Source: Thermoplasmata archaeon (GTDB lineage Archaea > Thermoplasmatota > Thermoplasmata > Thermoplasmatales > GCA-001856825). From it: 9,086 nt of DNA. Positions 7,385 to 9,086 of this stretch are shown here, in pieces; the stretch's first letter is position 1, and each line of letters starts with the position of its first letter. The position numbers and the translations under genes were made by a program. The notes beneath the pieces are model-generated. The model was not told the origin of the DNA, did no database searches, and was given only the letters and a program-made list of their open reading frames with translations. The DNA lies in contig JAKBNO010000003.1 in assembly GCA_021831005.1 (NCBI GenBank), positions 1-9,086 on the forward strand, written 5' to 3'.

Positions 7385-7615
7385 TCACAGAATATGCAGG
7401 AGTAGGATCAGTCCGAGCACAAATCCGATTATCCATAAGGTCTCCGGTATAACGAAGAAGAACAGAACCTGTCCGAATTTCTCCGGCTTTTCTGCTATTA
7501 CTCCCATACCCGAAGCACCAATTCCGCTTTGTGCCATTCCTGTACCTATAAGTCCACCAGCCATGGCGATCGAGGCGGCGATGGCAAATAGCGCATCAGT
7601 AGTCGTAACCACCAT
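7385..7615 (-). CDS. atpK: A-type ATP synthase subunit K (proteolipid, rotor c-ring), two-helix form
   Basis: This 76-residue hydrophobic hairpin is the rotor-ring proteolipid. Helix 1 spans about 8-40 with the glycine-rich run GGLIGTGMAQSGIGASGMGV. A polar loop AEKPEKFG (41-48) faces the central stalk, and helix 2 (49-75) carries the ion-binding glutamate E58 in the motif IPETLW. It is a single hairpin with one carboxylate, not a duplicated or tripled proteolipid. A polar Q29 in helix 1 and T59 next to E58 resemble part of a sodium-ligand set, but the tyrosine found five residues after the glutamate in Ilyobacter-type sites is isoleucine here, so proton versus sodium use cannot be decided. 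The ATG at 7615 is the first of the operon. No clear ribosome site precedes it; a TATA-like element about 30 bases upstream suggests a very short leader. Confidence 0.95.
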   Translation of the reverse strand: MVVTTTDALFAIAASIAMAGGLIGTGMAQSGIGASGMGVIAEKPEKFGQVLFFFVIPETLWIIGFVLGLILLLHIL

Positions 7616-7641
7616 TAATATCAGGAGTGCATGTATGAGAG

Positions 7642-7658
7642 AATAAAAGTATTTTGCA
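7642..7658 (-). promoter_or_regulatory. Probable promoter of the ATP synthase operon (BRE plus TATA-like box)
   Basis: On the minus strand GCAAAATACTTTTATTC lies upstream of the K start. The purine/A-rich GCAAAAT is a reasonable BRE and CTTTTATT is an imperfect archaeal TATA box. The usual distance of about 25 bases would put the transcript start near 7620, only about five bases before the ATG at 7615. That agrees with the absence of a Shine-Dalgarno site before this first gene. The box is not a perfect consensus. Confidence 0.42.
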
Positions 7659-7667
7659 GTCTTTTGG

Positions 7668-7689
7668 AGCGCTGAAAAATATCAGTGCT
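7668..7689. repeat. Imperfect hairpin in the divergent atpK/tRNA intergenic region
   Basis: AGCGCTG (7668-7674) and CAGTGCT (7683-7689) pair over seven positions with one G-T and an eight-base A/T loop. It lies between the two predicted promoters, upstream of both transcript starts, so it would act as a DNA site (for example a regulator binding half-site pair) and not as an RNA hairpin. No known operator is recognised. Confidence 0.3.
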
Positions 7690-7717
7690 GGAAAAGTTCT
7701 GTTGAAACAGGATAAGT

Positions 7718-7726
7718 TGATATATC
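7718..7726 (+). promoter_or_regulatory. TATA box of the tRNA-Gly gene
   Basis: TGATATATC is centred about 26 bases before the first base of the tRNA (7749), which is the standard archaeal spacing for a transcript beginning at or just before the mature 5' end. Because GATATATC is palindromic, it could also be read toward the ATP synthase operon, but the distance to subunit K (about 105 bases) makes that less likely than the nearer element. Confidence 0.55.
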
Positions 7727-7748
7727 TCGAAAAATTTTCTTTTCTACC

Positions 7749-7819
7749 GCGAGTGTAGTGTAGCGGTAGCACAAAAGCTTCCCAAGCTTTTAACCCGGGT
7801 CCGAATCCCGGCACTCGCA
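7749..7819 (+). tRNA. tRNA-Gly, anticodon CCC
   Basis: A complete cloverleaf without intron. The acceptor stem GCGAGTG/CACTCGC is a perfect seven pairs (7749-7755 with 7812-7818) with discriminator A (7819). The D-arm is GTGT/GCAC with loop AGCGGTA including the invariant GG. The anticodon stem AAAGC/GCTTT encloses TTCCCAA, giving CCC at 7781-7783, which reads GGG glycine codons. A four-base variable loop is followed by T-stem CCGGG/CCCGG. CCA is not encoded. The G1-C72 pair and C35-C36 fit archaeal glycine identity. The T-loop reads TCCGAAT, so position 55 (base 7801) is C where T is almost universal. Confidence 0.95.
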
Positions 7820-7839
7820 TAGGGAAATAGGTATATGCG
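7816..7839 (+). repeat. Inverted repeat overlapping the tRNA 3' end
   Basis: CGCATA at 7816-7821 and TATGCG at 7834-7839 are exact six-base inverted repeats separated by 12 bases. The left arm includes the last acceptor bases and the discriminator of tRNA-Gly. In the primary transcript it could compete with the acceptor stem or help 3' processing. No T-run follows, so it does not look like a classical terminator. It may be chance. Confidence 0.3.
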
Positions 7840-7953
7840 TTACCGCAATTCAACAAATGACAATTGTAGATTCCTAAATTCCCATGATATTAGGCACTAT
7901 GACACCTATCCTTTCGAACAGATTCCTGTCAACTCTCGTCGAGTGTTCTTCAT

Positions 7954-8283
7954 TCAGTAGTTAAAACGCTTTTCGTATTCCTTATGAGGGAACCATTCCA
8001 GCAGTATTGCAATTATTTCAATCTCATTTCCAGCAACGGAGTACACCAGTCTCCAAGCATTGGGTAGATTATACTTCCATAAATTGTCGATGCCATATTT
8101 CTGCATGTAGACCTTGGGTATCTGACGTTTTGGTATTTGGGTTCCACAGAATGGGTTTGATTTGAGATCATCTGTTGCTCTCTCCAAAAACCTGTAGAGA
8201 GCCGGATCATCAGTCCTCAACTTGAAGTATGCTTTCTGTACATCCTCATCTGCGAATACTACCGAAATTTTCTTACTGTTCAC
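7954..8283 (-). CDS. RelE/YoeB-like protein, probable toxin of a type II toxin-antitoxin pair
   Basis: The 109-residue basic protein has the compact alpha-beta layout and C-terminal signature of an archaeal RelE-superfamily group: DNLWKYNLPNAWRLVYSV (66-83), a strand EIEIIAILLEWF, then PHKEYEKRF (99-107). In the superfamily, toxins of this type cut mRNA in the ribosomal A site using basic and His/Tyr residues. H100, Y103 and R106 are candidate equivalents by position only. The start is GTG at 8283, whose G is also the last base of the upstream gene's TAG, so the two are coupled. MNSKKISVVFADEDVQKAYFKL gives a normal first strand and helix, supporting this start. The gene sits near a tRNA and a transposase relic, as mobile toxin-antitoxin modules often do. 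Toxic activity is not shown by sequence alone. Confidence 0.75.
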   Translation of the reverse strand: MNSKKISVVFADEDVQKAYFKLRTDDPALYRFLERATDDLKSNPFCGTQIPKRQIPKVYMQKYGIDNLWKYNLPNAWRLVYSVAGNEIEIIAILLEWFPHKEYEKRFNY

Positions 8284-8546
8284 TATTTCAGCACCAGCTT
8301 ACTGTTGCTATACTTCTTTACTAGCTTTGGATTCCATATCCAGATTATCTTACCATTATCTTGGACAATCTTTCCAGATTCCTCTAGATATGAAATGATA
8401 AGGTTGAATGTCTGGTACATAACTTTCTTTTGTAAGGAAAGCCAGAGTTGTCTCTTTGATGGATACTCTTCTGCCTTTCTCAGAGCATCCTCGACCATGA
8501 GGATTGTGTCCAGTCTCGGATAGTGGATTATTGGCTTGTTTTCCAT
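8283..8546 (-). CDS. Small winged-helix-like protein, probable cognate antitoxin/repressor
   Basis: An 87-residue protein encoded directly before the RelE-like gene and overlapping it by one base. Residues 10-22 (PRLDTILMVEDAL), 31-55 (KRQLWLSLQKKVMYQTFNLIISYLEE) and 57-72 (SGKIVQDNGKIIWIWN) read as helix, helix-turn-helix, and a beta wing, as in small archaeal winged-helix proteins found upstream of RelE-like toxins. A role as DNA-binding antitoxin that represses its own promoter is inferred from this architecture and from the palindrome over the TATA box. It lacks the usual ribbon-helix-helix or Phd/YefM features of bacterial RelE partners. The ATG at 8546 lies where a transcript from the upstream TATA box would begin, so the message is probably leaderless. 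Confidence 0.7.
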   Translation of the reverse strand: MENKPIIHYPRLDTILMVEDALRKAEEYPSKRQLWLSLQKKVMYQTFNLIISYLEESGKIVQDNGKIIWIWNPKLVKKYSNSKLVLK

Positions 8547-8561
8547 TGTATTGTATATGAC

Positions 8562-8580
8562 TATATATTATATATAATTA
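8562..8580 (-). promoter_or_regulatory. TATA box and overlapping palindrome, promoter of the toxin-antitoxin pair
   Basis: This stretch is entirely A and T apart from its flank. It contains the perfect 12-base palindrome ATTATATATAAT (8567-8578). The TATA core centred near 8572 is about 26 bases from the ATG at 8546, predicting a leaderless transcript. A palindrome covering the TATA box is a plausible operator for autorepression, but any alternating AT tract is partly palindromic by nature. Confidence 0.5.
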
Positions 8581-8584
8581 TCTA

Positions 8585-8927
8585 GCATTTGCCAACGAAA
8601 GCACTATCGCAATTATACTTGCAGAACTCATTATTTCTCAGAAAGTACGTTCCTAGGGGCAGGGGTTATATGAATTCGATTGGGTACAAAAACATCCAGA
8701 TTATTTTCAGGGTGTGTGTAAAAATCACTGGACACGAGATGAAGGTAGCAGACATAATTCCCTTTCATCATTCTGTTCCTCTCTGTTCAAAGCCTTGCCT
8801 GACTTAAGAAGGGGATCCCTCGAGAGATAAGACTATTAAAAACTTGACGATTCATAGTTCTTTAAATATTCTCGTGGGGTTTAAACTGTTACCACCAAAG
8901 ACTGTATTATGCTGTGCAATGATGTGA
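8585..8927 (+). pseudogene. Possible relic of a DDE transposase C-terminus
   Basis: No intact gene is present, but two plus-strand stretches in different frames read like successive parts of one transposase end. Frame one is open from 8657 to the TAA at 8828-8830 and contains YEFDWVQKHPDYFQGVCKN, SLSSFCSSLFK and LRRGSLER. HP-[DE]-Y-F followed by an S..S..K-like run and LRR is the pattern seen before the C-terminus of several IS4/IS5-type transposases. One frame over, 8820-8927 reads SRDKTIKNLTIHSSLNILV, like the closing helix of the same families. The first frame also has an in-frame TAG at 8654-8656. A reading through 8589-8807 in a third frame gives 72 codons from a TTG without recognisable features. 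No terminal inverted repeats or target duplications were found. The assignment is tentative. Confidence 0.33.
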
Positions 8928-9086
8928 AATCCTTATTGCTGTGATGTATCGGGAGATTTGTTCCGGTAAAGAATCTTCTTTATGCCTTTGTTGCTGCGTT
9001 TAATGGAGAGAATTCATTTTTTCATTTTCTTCATTTGGTAGAAGGGTACTCAACCCTTATATCCAGGAAGAGAGGATATTGAAACA
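8928..9086. other. AT-rich stretch without recognisable gene
   Basis: Both strands are broken by stops in every frame and show no RNA fold of a known class. The only structure seen is a short hairpin, AAGGGT (9042-9047) with ACCCTT (9053-9058) around a five-base loop, and a T-rich run near 9015-9035. It may be the rest of the insertion-sequence relic or the flank of a gene beyond the window. Confidence 0.4.

Noticed and set aside
7596..7856. Minus-strand 86-codon frame ending in the start of subunit K
   Set aside because: It runs antisense through the complete tRNA-Gly gene and through the promoter region; the internal PGFGPG-like part is only the reverse of the T-arm.
7749..8283. tRNA-Gly as an integration site with a duplicated 3' end
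   Set aside because: I looked for a second copy of the tRNA 3' half to the right of the gene and found none within the window, and there is no integrase gene.
8589..8807. Plus-strand 72-codon frame starting at TTG
   Set aside because: No ribosome site, no recognisable motif as a whole; the adjacent frames give more convincing transposase-like segments, so it is treated as part of a relic.
9042..9058. AAGGGT/ACCCTT hairpin as a terminator
   Set aside because: Short stem, no T-run directly following, and no gene in the window that would end there.
8581..9086. CRISPR array or repeat-spacer structure at the right edge
   Set aside because: The terminal GAAACA is suggestive of a repeat end, but no second copy of any 20 to 30 base unit is present.

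Overview
The window is dominated by one archaeal A-type (A1Ao) ATP synthase operon on the minus strand. It runs leftward from about 7,620 to the left edge in the order K (rotor ring), E, C, F, A, B, D, an unlisted 39-residue membrane peptide, H and I; subunit I is cut by the window edge. The junctions overlap or are separated by 0 to 7 bases, so the set is almost certainly transcribed and translated as a unit. All core A1 and Ao subunits are present and look intact. The order is unusual in that H and I, which lead the operon in methanogens such as Methanosarcina, come last here.

The organism is an archaeon. The evidence is the A-type subunit set, the TATA-box promoters with very short or absent leaders, GTG and TTG starts, a tRNA gene without an encoded CCA, and archaeal-type toxin/antitoxin relatives. 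Family resemblance suggests a euryarchaeon of the Thermoplasmata, but this is an inference. The catalytic A subunit carries no intein, whereas Thermoplasma and Picrophilus are known to carry one at its P-loop.

A divergent intergenic region of about 130 bases upstream of subunit K carries a probable promoter for the ATP synthase operon and one for a tRNA-Gly(CCC) gene on the plus strand (7749-7819). The tRNA folds perfectly but has C instead of T at position 55 of the T-loop.

The right-hand 1.2 kb is accessory. A two-gene minus-strand cassette (8546 down to 7954) encodes a winged-helix-like small protein and a RelE/YoeB-like protein, overlapping by one base. This is the layout of a type II toxin-antitoxin module, and its promoter is an AT-rich palindrome placed so that the message would be leaderless. 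Beyond it, 8581-9086 has no intact gene. It contains frame-broken stretches that resemble the C-terminus of a DDE transposase, probably an insertion-sequence relic.

The observation most worth following is the 39-residue single-pass membrane peptide wedged between subunits D and H (1632-1513) and overlapping both genes. Its place and start signals suggest a real, conserved accessory factor of the ATP synthase, comparable in position only to NtpH of Enterococcus or AhaG of Methanosarcina.
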